A stretch of DNA of 12,547 nt from Cerioporus squamosus (taxonomy: Eukaryota > Basidiomycota > Agaricomycetes > Polyporales > Polyporaceae), in NCBI GenBank assembly GCA_022592435.1, contig JABYQS010000821.1:1-12547 (forward strand). Direction: 5' to 3'. Below, in pieces: positions 1-7,557 of the stretch; within the stretch, counting starts at the first letter, position 1; each line of letters begins with the position of its first letter. The position numbers were made by a program, and so were the translations under genes. The notes beneath the pieces were generated by a model that made no database searches, was not told where the DNA came from, and saw only the letters and a program-made list of their open reading frames with translations.

Positions 1-427
1 ATTCAACTTGCTATCTTGGGCGAGGACGGGGGGAGGAGGGAAGGAGGGATAGAAGAGCAACAGCGACTGGGAGGCTGATCTTATGTTGGGGCGGGAATTT
101 GAAACCCCGCCATGAAACTGTACAGTCGTGATGGCGATAGTCAGAGTGATACATCATAGAGCACCAAGCTGGAAAGACATTCTGAGGCAATCGCCAGAGA
201 GTCACAAGGAGGTTGCGAGATGATAGTCTCTAGCAAGGTCGTCGCAAGGTCATGGCAAGGCGATGGACTTAAACTTCATTATTATCCTATAGCCATAATG
301 ATAGGGCTTATAGTGACATTATTAAGCCACCAATTATCTCGGTACTTACCAGCTCGACGCCTTTTCTGTGATGGCCCTATTGGAGCCAAGAGGGAGGCAC
401 TAATATAATATCAGACCGGGGGTCATG

Positions 428-475
428 AAAGTGCAATAAGCAGTTTCCAGGGACCCCCTCCCCCCCTCCCACCGT
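428..475 (+). repeat. Imperfect direct repeat, copy 1 (C-rich)
   Basis: The segment starts with AAAGTGCAATAAG and continues into CCAGGGACCCCCTC and a run of C. A similar string occurs at about 856-903 in the same orientation, starting AAAGTGCATTAAG and followed by CCAGGACCCCCTCC. The copies are about 430 bp apart and differ by several substitutions and small gaps. It is either a local duplication or two copies of a short dispersed repeat; the window cannot decide which. Confidence 0.5.
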
Positions 476-855
476 GGGAATTCACCATATATGGTATGTT
501 TTCCGTATGTCTTGAGACAATGCCTTCCAAAGTGGGATGATAAACCTTCATAAGTACTCAACAGCTCTTGATACAGTTCCTAGGCAACATCTCAACTAGT
601 AGAGTGAGTCGACTCCATGAACCTGGCTTGTCTTTGGGTTACAGGCCTGACAAGTTGTTGTGCACCCAACTCCCGATATGGCACTGTAGACGCCTGTAAG
701 CTACTTCCCAGGGGATCGACAAGGGTCATGCATGTCCCATAGTGTCTTATACATGATTAGAAGCCTCCATAGTGTTCATACATGTGGATTTATGTGTATG
801 GAGGTCATGAATGCACTTCGTGAGCCTCTGCATGGCTTGCACAGATGGACATCCA

Positions 856-903
856 AAAGTGCATTAAGGGACCCCAGGACCCCCTCCCCCCCTCTTCCCA
901 CGG
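856..903 (+). repeat. Imperfect direct repeat, copy 2 (C-rich)
   Basis: Partner of the repeat at 428-475: AAAGTGCATTAAG, then GGACCCCAGGACCCCCTCC and a C-rich tail ending in CCCACGG, where the first copy has CCCACCGTGG. Same orientation, so these are not terminal inverted repeats. Confidence 0.5.
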
Positions 904-1161
904 TCTCAGATTCTTCCGGCGCCTCCCTCTTGGTTGGAGCCTTCAGCTCTGCGAGCAAGGACGATCAGGCAATAGCCCCGAGTTGAGCTCGCCTGCTACT
1001 CCTCTCACTGGATCTGCTGTCCAAATTGGCCGGAATGCCCATCGCGATCACATTGTTCCTTCTGGAGTCAAAATTCCCAAAGGTCTGCTTGTCAAACGAG
1101 TAAGTTCAGAGAAGGGAGTTCCTGAGAAGTTGTGCCGGGCACATCGACTCCTTGCTCCTGC

Positions 1162-1169
1162 CCCCGTCC
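1162..1169. repeat. Probable 8-bp target-site duplication, left (hAT-like element)
   Basis: CCCCGTCC lies directly before the left terminal inverted repeat. CCTCGTCC lies directly after the right one (1777-1784). Seven of eight bases match and the difference is a C/T transition. An 8-bp duplication is typical of the hAT superfamily. Confidence 0.6.
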
Positions 1170-1776
1170 TAGTGACTTGCAAGTCCAGGCCTCAGGCAGT
1201 CAAGTCGTGAGGCCGAGCCCTCGTGCAGGCCGGGACAAGACGAGCCTTGTCGGGGGCTTCTGACGGCCTGACGGCTCAGCTCGAGCATATGTCAAGCCCG
1301 AGCTGAGACGTCAGGCCGGGGCTTGGACACCCTGCTCAACCATGTACCACTGGCCCGGCTTTAGCTGTAAAGGTGCATCAACTATGGGAGGGTATGCAGT
1401 GTTCAATGAATTACTAACCACACCACCTCAATTTATTGCTTTTAGCCTCCCTCAGCGAGTAGGAGAACTGAATGACTCACTCATGCGCACAGGTTTGACC
1501 CCGTGTAAGCTCCGAATGCGCTCCTGCACGGTTATTATCTTGTTGTCGACTCGAAGCAACCCGTATAAGCCTGAATAGAGCCTCACGAAGCCCCCAAAAT
1601 TGCGCATCTTGAGTTGACTCCTCCGTCAACCGAAGCCGTGGCTCAGGCCGGGACAAGCCACAAAGCCCGGCCTGAGACATTTTCGGGGCCCGGCCTGAGG
1701 TTTGACTAAGCCCCGGCCGTCTGAAGCTGGGCCCAAGCCCCGAGCTTCAGGCCGAGCCGGGACTTGCAAGTCACTA
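1170..1776. mobile_element. Non-autonomous hAT-like TIR element (MITE), 607 bp
   Basis: The ends are a perfect 17-bp inverted repeat: TAGTGACTTGCAAGTCC at 1170-1186 and its reverse complement at 1760-1776. TAGTG fits the hAT terminal pattern (YARNG), and the flanks form an 8-bp duplication with one mismatch. The TIR itself contains the 12-bp palindrome GACTTGCAAGTC. The octamer AGGCCGGG/CCCGGCCT occurs five times near the ends (1227, 1313, 1645, 1666, 1689), resembling the subterminal transposase-binding repeats of hAT elements. No transposase coding is present, so mobility would depend on a transposase elsewhere. Structure is read directly; the superfamily is inferred from TIR and duplication length. 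Confidence 0.75.
1264..1318. repeat. 20-bp inverted repeat (hairpin) in the left subterminal zone
   Basis: Bases 1264-1283 and 1299-1318 are reverse complements at 19 of 20 positions (mismatch at 1274), with a 15-base spacer. The arms include CTCAGCTCG/CGAGCTGAG. It lies inside the hAT-like element and overlaps one of its AGGCCGGG octamers. It could be a protein-binding or hairpin structure of the element; no function can be read from sequence. Confidence 0.75.
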
Positions 1777-1784
1777 CCTCGTCC
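1777..1784. repeat. Probable 8-bp target-site duplication, right (hAT-like element)
   Basis: CCTCGTCC directly follows the right TIR and matches CCCCGTCC at 1162-1169 at 7 of 8 positions. Confidence 0.6.
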
Positions 1785-1948
1785 TGACGCTCGCCCATTA
1801 CAATGTTCCCGGGGGATGGTGTACTATTGCACTGACATGAGACACAGAGAACCTGCAGCATTCCAAGCGAGGATATGGGTACAATAAGTTCTACACAAAC
1901 TCACTAGCTACTCTTGTAAGTACTACTGCAGCTGCAGGGTTGAGTGCA

Positions 1949-2543
1949 TTAGGGGAGGTCAAAGATGTTGATTCTGTCGGGATTCTGACGAGGATTCTGG
2001 GAGGATTATGAAACCCAGAATCACCTCAGAATCGCCCCCTGCTCTGACCACCCCATCTGGGAACGCGATTCTGGGGGAATTCTGGGACGATTCTGGGTCC
2101 TCCGATTTGCCCGGCGTCCAACTACAACACTCTCTGGTACATCTGTCTGCAGAACCTGCTATGGTGTTCATAAATCTCTCGAGCTGGGGGCAGAGAACCT
2201 CATATTTGCAATCAATATGCTCACTAATTTTCTGGAGCGAAATCGCGAGAGGTTGGACGAATATGACTTTGACATGCGATCAGGATTACTTAAGTCACCG
2301 ATATGGTCTTCAAGGAATGCGCATTCGCCTTCGATAAGGGACTTAGCAGCTAGAAAATGCCATGGATAAGGACGGGAGCCAGAATCGCGCGGCCCAGAAT
2401 CGCGATTCTGGAGTCAGAAGCGACTCCGGAGGAGCTTCTGGGATTCTGCGTGATTCTGGTAAGCGCGTGATTCTGGGACTCAGAATCGCGTCCCAGAATC
2501 CTCCCGGAATCCTGCCTCAGAATCGAACTTTGACCTCCCCTAA
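1949..2543. mobile_element. Second non-autonomous TIR element with GATTCTG-rich ends, about 595 bp
   Basis: TTAGGGGAGGTCAAAG at 1949-1964 is repeated exactly in inverted orientation at 2528-2543. Inside each end, GATTCTG or its complement CAGAATC recurs: 7 exact copies at 1970-2095 and 9 at 2380-2524, none in the roughly 280-bp centre. This is the layout of a small DNA transposon whose subterminal repeats bind transposase. No coding capacity is visible. The superfamily is uncertain. TAGGG fits hAT, and flanks AGTGCAT (left) and AGTCAT (right) could be a decayed duplication with one base lost, but a plain TA duplication (Tc1/mariner-like) can also be read. It ends 22 bp before the copia LTR. 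Confidence 0.7.
2394..2411. repeat. Perfect 18-bp palindrome in the right subterminal array
   Basis: CCAGAATCGCGATTCTGG equals its own reverse complement. It is two head-to-head copies of the heptamer separated by CG-rich bases. A second inverted pair lies nearby: GATTCTGGGA at 2469-2478 and TCCCAGAATC at 2491-2500. Both belong to the subterminal repeat array of the TIR element. Confidence 0.8.
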
Positions 2544-2560
2544 GTCATTCCCTGCGACTG

Positions 2561-2565
2561 GATTG
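2561..2565. repeat. Target-site duplication GATTG, left (copia insertion)
   Basis: GATTG abuts the first base of the left LTR and is repeated exactly at 7867-7871 after the right LTR. A 5-bp duplication is the norm for Ty1/copia integrases. Confidence 0.93.
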
Positions 2566-2944
2566 TGACAGGATCTGAGCCGGCGTGAGGGAGACTGTGA
2601 ATAAACGAGTGTATTCTCAGTGTTCCAGGAAGAGAACGATGATGGACTAGCGTAGCGTAGATACCTGTGAATAAACGAGTGTATTTTACTAGTGCATGAG
2701 CCAAGGGGAACAACAGCGGACATGGGAAAAGAAGCTCACCTCAGCGTTCCGGGAAGAGAACGATGAGGGGAGCTCTACACGACGGGAGTTCAAGAAGACA
2801 GTCTGCGAGCCATCGATAGAGTACGTAAGCTAAAGATCTCTATTGCAGAGTGCATACGGAATGCTAGCAGAAGTTCGAGAGGCAAGGGCGCTTTGACTAA
2901 CAAAAGAGGAAGACGAGACGCCGTCGAGACGGCCGACTACAACA
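2566..2944 (-). repeat. 3' LTR of the copia element, 379 bp
   Basis: In element orientation it begins TGTTGTAGTCGG and ends GATCCTGTCA. It aligns to the other LTR over 309 positions with nine differences, all transitions. It carries 70 bp that the 5' LTR lacks: a 21-bp string at 2595-2615 recurs at 2665-2685, exactly 70 bp later. The extra spacer contains a near copy (2616-2640) of LTR sequence found at about 2740-2765. Confidence 0.95.
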
Positions 2945-2956
2945 CGCCCCCTCAAA
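2945..2956 (-). other. Polypurine tract (plus-strand primer site)
   Basis: On the minus strand, TTTGAGGGGGCG lies directly before the 3' LTR. A G-rich purine tract at this position primes second-strand DNA synthesis in LTR retroelements. The pol stop codon (TGA at 2952-2954) is embedded in it, so coding ends 7 bases before the LTR. Confidence 0.85.
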
Positions 2957-5903
2957 GTGGCCGAAGCCCAAAGAGCGGAGCAAGGTGCTCGAGCTTAGCA
3001 CGAGGCAGGGCCTTCGTGAACAAGTCAGCTGGCATGTCCTCTGTGCGTCGGTACGCCAGGGTGATGCGGTTGTCGTCGACTGCCTCGCGGATGAAATGAA
3101 AGCGTATATCTATGTGCTTGGTGCGGGGGTGGTAAGTGTTGTCCTTGGCAAGCGCCATAGCAGAGCGGTTATCAGTATGTAAAAGGACGGGGTGTTGTGC
3201 GATATCGGGATGGAGAATGTCCGCAAGAACATACCGAAGCCAGATGGCCTCCTTGGCGGCATGCGTCAGCGCGATGTACTCGGCCTCGGTGCTCGAGAGC
3301 GCAACCATGTTTTGCTTCTTTGCTGACCAGGAGACGGCACCCCCACTAATTGTGAAGACGTAGCCGCTAATCGAGTGGCGATGCTCGGTCGAGGAGCCCC
3401 AGTCGGCGTCCGAGAAGCCGAGGAGCCCATCGTTGGTGCCACCGTAGATGAGCCAGTGATCACGCGTGCCTTTCAGGTAGCGGATGACGCGTTTGAGCGC
3501 GTCCCAGTGCGCGCGTCCCGGGTTCTGCATGAACTGGGCGAGGGTGGTGACGGCGAAGGCAATGTCAGGGCACGTGCCCATAGCGGCGTACATGAGCGAG
3601 CCGACAGCCTCGCGGTACGGGACATTGCGCATGTCCTCGAATTGGCGCGGAGTGGACGGGCACTGGGAAAACGAGAGGATGGCGCCGGGCTGTAGAGGAG
3701 TGGACAGTGGAGTGGCATTCTCGAGATTGTAGCGAGCGGCGATGGAGTCGATGTACGCGCGCTGGGAAATGGTAATGGTCCCAGCCGCAGGGTCGTGCCT
3801 GACCTCGATACCGAGGTACCAGTGCAAATCGCCGCGATCTGACAGCTCGAAACGCTTGTCCATAGCGTTCTCGAACTCGTCGACGAGGGTGGGGGTTCCA
3901 ACGATGAGGAAGTCGTCGACCGCGGTCGAGACCTCAAGATGTCCGTCCTCCGAGTGCTTGAAGAACACAGCGTGATCGGAGACGCACCTGTCCAACCCCA
4001 TCTCACCCACAGCCCCTGTCAATGTCTTGTACCACCCCCTCCCCACCTGCTTCAGCCCGTACAACGTCTTCTTCAGCCTGCACACGAGGTGCTCCTCGCC
4101 GGGGCACGCGCTGCCGGGTGGCTGCCTCATATAGATGGTCTCCTCGAGTTTGCCGTTGAGGTACGCGGACTTGACGTCGAGTTGCCGGACCTTCCAGCCG
4201 TAGCGAGCAGCGAGGGCAATCAGAGTGCGGATAGACGAGAGTTTGGCGACAGGAGCGAATGTCTCGTTGTAGTCTTGCCCAGGGACTTGTGTGAACCCTT
4301 GAGCGACCAGTCGAGCCTTGAATTGCTTGACTTGGCCTTCAGCGTTGTGTTTGATGCGGAAGACGAAGCGCGACCCCACGATGTTGACGTTCGGGGGTGC
4401 CTCGACGAGCTCGTAGGTGTCGTGTGCACGGAGGTTAGCGAGCTCGGCGTTGACCGTGGCTTGCCACTGCTCACGGTCAGGTGACTGCAGTGCCTCGTCG
4501 AGCGTCCTCGGCTCCTGGCCTGCTAGCATCGCAAACACGTAGACTGGCTCTTGCTGAACTTCATCGTCGCTGGCTGGTCCCTCGACATCTACCAACTCCG
4601 GCAGGTCCCAGTCGTCATCAGCCTCCTCAGCTGCAGCGGCCGCGCCCATCAACTCCGACGGCTTCAAGCCCTTCGGATAGCGCGACGCGCCTCCTCGACG
4701 TCCGGTCGCGGTCCCTTCTCCCCTTTCCAGACGCCTCACGTACTCCGACGGCTTCCAGATGCGATGGCCACGGCCTAGCAGTGGCTCTGGAGCAGCAGCT
4801 TCCTCGACCACTGGCGCGTCTTCCACAGTCGTGGGAGGAACACGACCGGGAGACGGCGGCGGAGATGGATTGGTGGGTGGCGCAGGCTCGGAATGGACGT
4901 GCGTTGAGCTCGATGACTCGGTGAGTGGTTTTCGCGAGGTTTCGGACACGTTGGGGAGCTCTGGAGACGACTCGGCGGGTTCGGAGGTCGCGGGCGCAGA
5001 AGCAGACGGCGCGGACTGTCCGCCAATCTCCCTCCTCGCCCCCTCGGACTGGACGTCGTCGGCTGCGACTTCCGGTTCGCCATCCTCGACGAACATGACG
5101 TTCCGCTCAATGGTGACGTTCCGGGAGTCGGGCCAATACACACAGTACCCCTTGCTGTGGTCGGAGTACCCGACGAAGCGACCTTCGCGGGCCTTCGACT
5201 GCATCTTCGGGGCATTCTCTTTGCGTACCCAGACCTTCGCACCGAACTGGTGCAGGTCACGGAGGTCAGGGACCTCTCCGAAGCGAGCCTCGTACGGTGT
5301 CTTGCCATCGAGTGCTCGTGTGGCCGTCCGGTTCTTGAGCCAGGTCGCGTGGAGGATGGCATAGCTCCAGAGGAATTGGGGCAGGCCCGACGCGATCAGC
5401 ATCGCTTGGGCGTGTTCTGCAAGTGTCCGATTCACCCTCTTGGCTACGCCGTTCTCCTCCGGCGTGTCATGGACCGACGTGCGATGGCGCGTTCCCTCTG
5501 ACTTGAGGAACGCCTCGAACTCCTCGCTGCAGAACTCCCCGCCGTTGTCGGTCTGGAGTTCCTTGACCCGACGCCCTTCCTGTGTCCAGAGATCGGCCAC
5601 TAACTCTTTATAGGCTTTGAAGGCTCGATCCTTGGTCTTTGCCGGCACCGTCTCGGTCCAGCGCGTGGCGTCATCGGTCCACATCGTCGCGTGCTTGTTC
5701 CCACCTAGCGACGCGCAGCCTGTGCTCCAGGTATCGGCGTGAATCGGGTCGCCGTACTTCTTGGCCAGGTCGCTCGCGCGTTCCTTCGGGACAGGTGCGC
5801 GCGCGATCTTCGCCTGGACGCAGACCTCACAGATCTCGTCGGTGGAGCCTCCCGTGAGCTTCACACCGCGGATGCGACCCTGCTCGACCATCCTCTTTGC
5901 CAC
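2952..5903 (-). CDS. pol: Copia Pol: integrase, reverse transcriptase, RNase H (983 codons, catalytic Glu lost)
   Basis: Polyprotein segment that copies the element RNA into DNA and integrates it. Integrase: C25-x2-C28 of the zinc finger, then D57 (IHADTW) and D119 (LQTDNGGEF); the third acidic residue, 35 residues on, is Lys155 (GVAKRVN) where the family has Glu. Reverse transcriptase at about 476-720: D576 in QLDVKSAYLNG and D663-D664 in AVDD. RNase H at about 828-965: D832, E873 (SSTEAEY) and D911, then KHIDIRFHFIRE typical of copia. The frame has no internal stop. It is in the same frame as the upstream gag ORF, from which only a TGA and seven codons separate it, so the ATG at 5903 is an internal Met, not a natural start. 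The codon at 4044-4046 gives V620 in GLKQVGR, where Ala is usual. RT and RNase H look intact; integrase should be inactive. Confidence 0.95.
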   Translation of the reverse strand: MAKRMVEQGRIRGVKLTGGSTDEICEVCVQAKIARAPVPKERASDLAKKYGDPIHADTWSTGCASLGGNKHATMWTDDATRWTETVPAKTKDRAFKAYKELVADLWTQEGRRVKELQTDNGGEFCSEEFEAFLKSEGTRHRTSVHDTPEENGVAKRVNRTLAEHAQAMLIASGLPQFLWSYAILHATWLKNRTATRALDGKTPYEARFGEVPDLRDLHQFGAKVWVRKENAPKMQSKAREGRFVGYSDHSKGYCVYWPDSRNVTIERNVMFVEDGEPEVAADDVQSEGARREIGGQSAPSASAPATSEPAESSPELPNVSETSRKPLTESSSSTHVHSEPAPPTNPSPPPSPGRVPPTTVEDAPVVEEAAAPEPLLGRGHRIWKPSEYVRRLERGEGTATGRRGGASRYPKGLKPSELMGAAAAAEEADDDWDLPELVDVEGPASDDEVQQEPVYVFAMLAGQEPRTLDEALQSPDREQWQATVNAELANLRAHDTYELVEAPPNVNIVGSRFVFRIKHNAEGQVKQFKARLVAQGFTQVPGQDYNETFAPVAKLSSIRTLIALAARYGWKVRQLDVKSAYLNGKLEETIYMRQPPGSACPGEEHLVCRLKKTLYGLKQVGRGWYKTLTGAVGEMGLDRCVSDHAVFFKHSEDGHLEVSTAVDDFLIVGTPTLVDEFENAMDKRFELSDRGDLHWYLGIEVRHDPAAGTITISQRAYIDSIAARYNLENATPLSTPLQPGAILSFSQCPSTPRQFEDMRNVPYREAVGSLMYAAMGTCPDIAFAVTTLAQFMQNPGRAHWDALKRVIRYLKGTRDHWLIYGGTNDGLLGFSDADWGSSTEHRHSISGYVFTISGGAVSWSAKKQNMVALSSTEAEYIALTHAAKEAIWLRYVLADILHPDIAQHPVLLHTDNRSAMALAKDNTYHPRTKHIDIRFHFIREAVDDNRITLAYRRTEDMPADLFTKALPRAKLEHLAPLFGLRPL
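5439..5441 (-). other. Catalytic Glu codon of integrase replaced by Lys
   Basis: Residue 155 of the pol frame is AAG. It is exactly 36 positions after D119, the place of E in the D,D-35-E triad (NGVxER in copia, aligned with QGVVES of retroviral integrase). On the minus strand the preceding base is C, so the change fits a CpG-to-CpA transition. The family alignment is from knowledge; position and codon are read directly. Confidence 0.85.
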
Positions 5904-5924
5904 AGCGGGAGAGATGTGTCCAAG

Positions 5925-5927
5925 TCA
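5925..5927 (-). other. In-frame TGA that splits gag-pol
   Basis: The stop lies between ...ELHA and LGHIS, inside the H-x-R-L-G-H motif that joins the GAG-pre-integrase domain to the integrase zinc finger. Upstream and downstream ORFs share one frame, so a single base accounts for the split. The position normally holds Arg, and a CGA codon changed at its CpG gives TGA. No frameshift or readthrough signal is evident, and gag and pol are one frame in many copia elements. Confidence 0.88.
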
Positions 5928-7553
5928 AGCGTGCAGCTCTTGCAGGGTGTACGTAGCCTCGGGCTTGCTGCCCGCATTGGCAGCGGCTCCGACTACGGCA
6001 GGGTGATGGACTTGATAAAGTCCGTTCGAAGATGGGATCCGGCTGATCGTCTTGCCCGTGTCGCGGGAGAACAGCCGACACTCGCTGTGCTCGAACACGG
6101 TGGAGTAGCCGGCCTCGTCGGCTCGTCGAATCGACACTAGCCCGAAGGCCATGTTGGGCGCATGGAGTACGCGTTCGAGCATCACGGCGGTGCTCGTGTC
6201 ACCGTTCGGCATCTCGACGCGGACACTTCCTTCGCCAACAGCCATGAACGACCGCCCGTCGGCTGCGGTGATAGGTCTCGGAGGTTTAAGTTCCGAGTAG
6301 GAGGTGAAGCGGTGGCGATAGGGGAACATGTGCCGGCTGGCACCACTGTCGTAGACCTCAACCTCCTCGGATGGGGAAGCAGTGCACGCAAAGACCGAGC
6401 TGTCAAGCGTGATCGCAAACGCGTGTTCGCTGTCGTCCTTTACAGCGTTCGCCGACGCACCGCCTCCACCTCCGCCTTGTCCGCCGCGACCTCGATTCTT
6501 CGGCATCTGGTCGCGCAGTCCTTGTCCCTCCTTCCCGCCACCCTTTCGCCAGCAATCGGCCTTGACGTGTCCTCTGCGCTTGCAGTTGTAGCACTCAGGG
6601 CCGCTCTTTGACTTGCTGTTGCCGTTCCAAGACCCACTGCGCGAGCCGAACTTCTGCGGCGGACCACCGGCAGTGAGGGCGGAGTCGTTCGTTGGTTCCT
6701 GGTTCGATCGACGGTTGTACTCCTCAGTGAGGGCCTGAATGACGTCGAGAGGGGACAGAGGGTTGCGCGCAGCGCGCGCGGCGATCGACAGAGCCGACAA
6801 GACAGCGTCGTAGGAGGACGGCATTGAGCCGAAGATCGCAGCTGAGAACTCCGCATCGGGGTAGCGCGAGCCCATCGATGCAAGCTGCTCTTGAAGCTTG
6901 ACCAGCGCGTCGAGGTGGTCCCGCACGTTCGCGCCCTCCTTGCACTTGAGGTTGAGCAGCTTCATGCGGATTGTGTTCGCGTACATCTCCGACTTGTTTT
7001 CATACTCGCGCGTCACGGCCGTCCAGACACTGGAAGCATCTGGTAAGTACTTGACCTTGATGAGCAACGAGTCGCTGACCATGCTATAGATCTGCTGGCA
7101 AGTCGCAAACTCGCGCTGCTCGTACTCGTCGACCTTGGCCTCTGCGTCTTCAACCTTTTGCAGGTACTCCTCGTCCGATAGCTTGTCGAGAGCGCTTTGA
7201 GAAGCAGCGGCACTCGACCCACCTGATCCAGCACTCGAAGCCGTGCTCGCGCTCGCGGCAGCAACCGGCTTGGCACTTGGGCTCATGGAGGTGGAAGCGG
7301 ATGAAGCGGCAGCGGCAGGGGCAGCCGAAGCGGACGTGGGAGCAGGGGGAGATGGACGGGGCCAGACAGGGGGAGCAGGAGGACGACAAGCCGTACCTAG
7401 CAGATGTCGCATCAGACCCCGCGCGCCCATACAGACGTGTATGCGTTCCTTGTACGTGATCCAATTCGATCCATCGGCACCGAGCTTCGGGACCGAGCAC
7501 AGGTTGGAGGCGGCGGTGTTGTTGTTGTTGAGCGACATGATGCCAGGGCTCAT
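5925..7553 (-). CDS. gag: Copia Gag, nucleocapsid and protease (542 codons, ends at premature stop)
   Basis: N-terminal part of the copia polyprotein: particle-forming Gag, RNA-binding zinc knuckle, aspartic protease and the beginning of the GAG-pre-integrase domain. Gag begins with the copia-like pattern KLGADGSNWITYKERI. An Ala/Ser/Pro-rich low-complexity stretch covers about residues 57-120. The knuckle is C321-x2-C324-x4-H329-x4-C334, followed by a Gly-rich basic linker. The protease active site is D402-S403-G404 in VYDSGASRHMF. The frame ends at TGA 5925-5927 and resumes immediately in pol. The first ATG (7553) lies inside the primer-binding site. The next in-frame ATG (7538, MSLNNNN) has A at -3 and is an equally good start; the difference is five residues. 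Confidence 0.93.
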   Translation of the reverse strand: MSPGIMSLNNNNTAASNLCSVPKLGADGSNWITYKERIHVCMGARGLMRHLLGTACRPPAPPVWPRPSPPAPTSASAAPAAAASSASTSMSPSAKPVAAASASTASSAGSGGSSAAASQSALDKLSDEEYLQKVEDAEAKVDEYEQREFATCQQIYSMVSDSLLIKVKYLPDASSVWTAVTREYENKSEMYANTIRMKLLNLKCKEGANVRDHLDALVKLQEQLASMGSRYPDAEFSAAIFGSMPSSYDAVLSALSIAARAARNPLSPLDVIQALTEEYNRRSNQEPTNDSALTAGGPPQKFGSRSGSWNGNSKSKSGPECYNCKRRGHVKADCWRKGGGKEGQGLRDQMPKNRGRGGQGGGGGGASANAVKDDSEHAFAITLDSSVFACTASPSEEVEVYDSGASRHMFPYRHRFTSYSELKPPRPITAADGRSFMAVGEGSVRVEMPNGDTSTAVMLERVLHAPNMAFGLVSIRRADEAGYSTVFEHSECRLFSRDTGKTISRIPSSNGLYQVHHPAVVGAAANAGSKPEATYTLQELHA

Positions 7554-7557
7554 AACC
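7544..7557 (-). other. Primer-binding site for an initiator tRNA-Met internal fragment
   Basis: Plus-strand bases CAGGGCTCATAACC abut the 5' LTR. They match the anticodon arm (CAU anticodon) of eukaryotic initiator tRNA-Met, not a tRNA 3' end. On the element strand the sequence is its complement, GGTTATGAGCCCTG. Drosophila copia and yeast Ty5 are known to prime from a cleaved 5' half of initiator tRNA-Met in this way. The complement of the anticodon creates the ATG at 7551-7553. Confidence 0.85.

Larger units (their letters stand above)
1..1169. other. No supportable gene; intergenic or decayed sequence
   Basis: No open frame here exceeds about 120 codons, and none shows a recognisable motif or a convincing splice pattern. 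The longest plus-strand frame (845-1210) runs into the TIR element that begins at 1170. A consensus-like donor (GTAAGTA) lies on the minus strand near 350, but I could not link it to a coherent exon chain. The only structure I see is the imperfect direct repeat annotated separately. Confidence 0.5.

Noticed and set aside
845..1210. Plus-strand ORF of 121 codons
   Set aside because: It runs across the boundary of the hAT-like element, has no motif, and overlaps other open frames. Chance is the simplest explanation.
2008..2337. Plus-strand ORF of 109 codons inside the GATTCTG-rich TIR element
   Set aside because: Its first part translates the heptamer array and there is no transposase-like motif.
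1170..2543. CRISPR-like array because of many short repeats
   Set aside because: The repeats are 7-8 bp, in both orientations and irregularly spaced within TIR elements in a fungal context; there are no uniform spacers or cas genes.
1949..2543. Firm hAT assignment for the second TIR element
   Set aside because: The flanking duplication is imperfect (AGTGCAT versus AGTCAT) and a TA duplication is also possible, so the superfamily was left open.
3473..5501. Several ORFs of 80-200 codons on both strands within pol
   Set aside because: They are shadows of the long minus-strand pol frame, kept open by its GC-rich codons. Domain motifs occur only in the pol frame.
5904..5927. Programmed -1 or +1 frameshift between gag and pol
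   Set aside because: The two ORFs are in the same frame, so no shift is needed; only a stop codon separates them.
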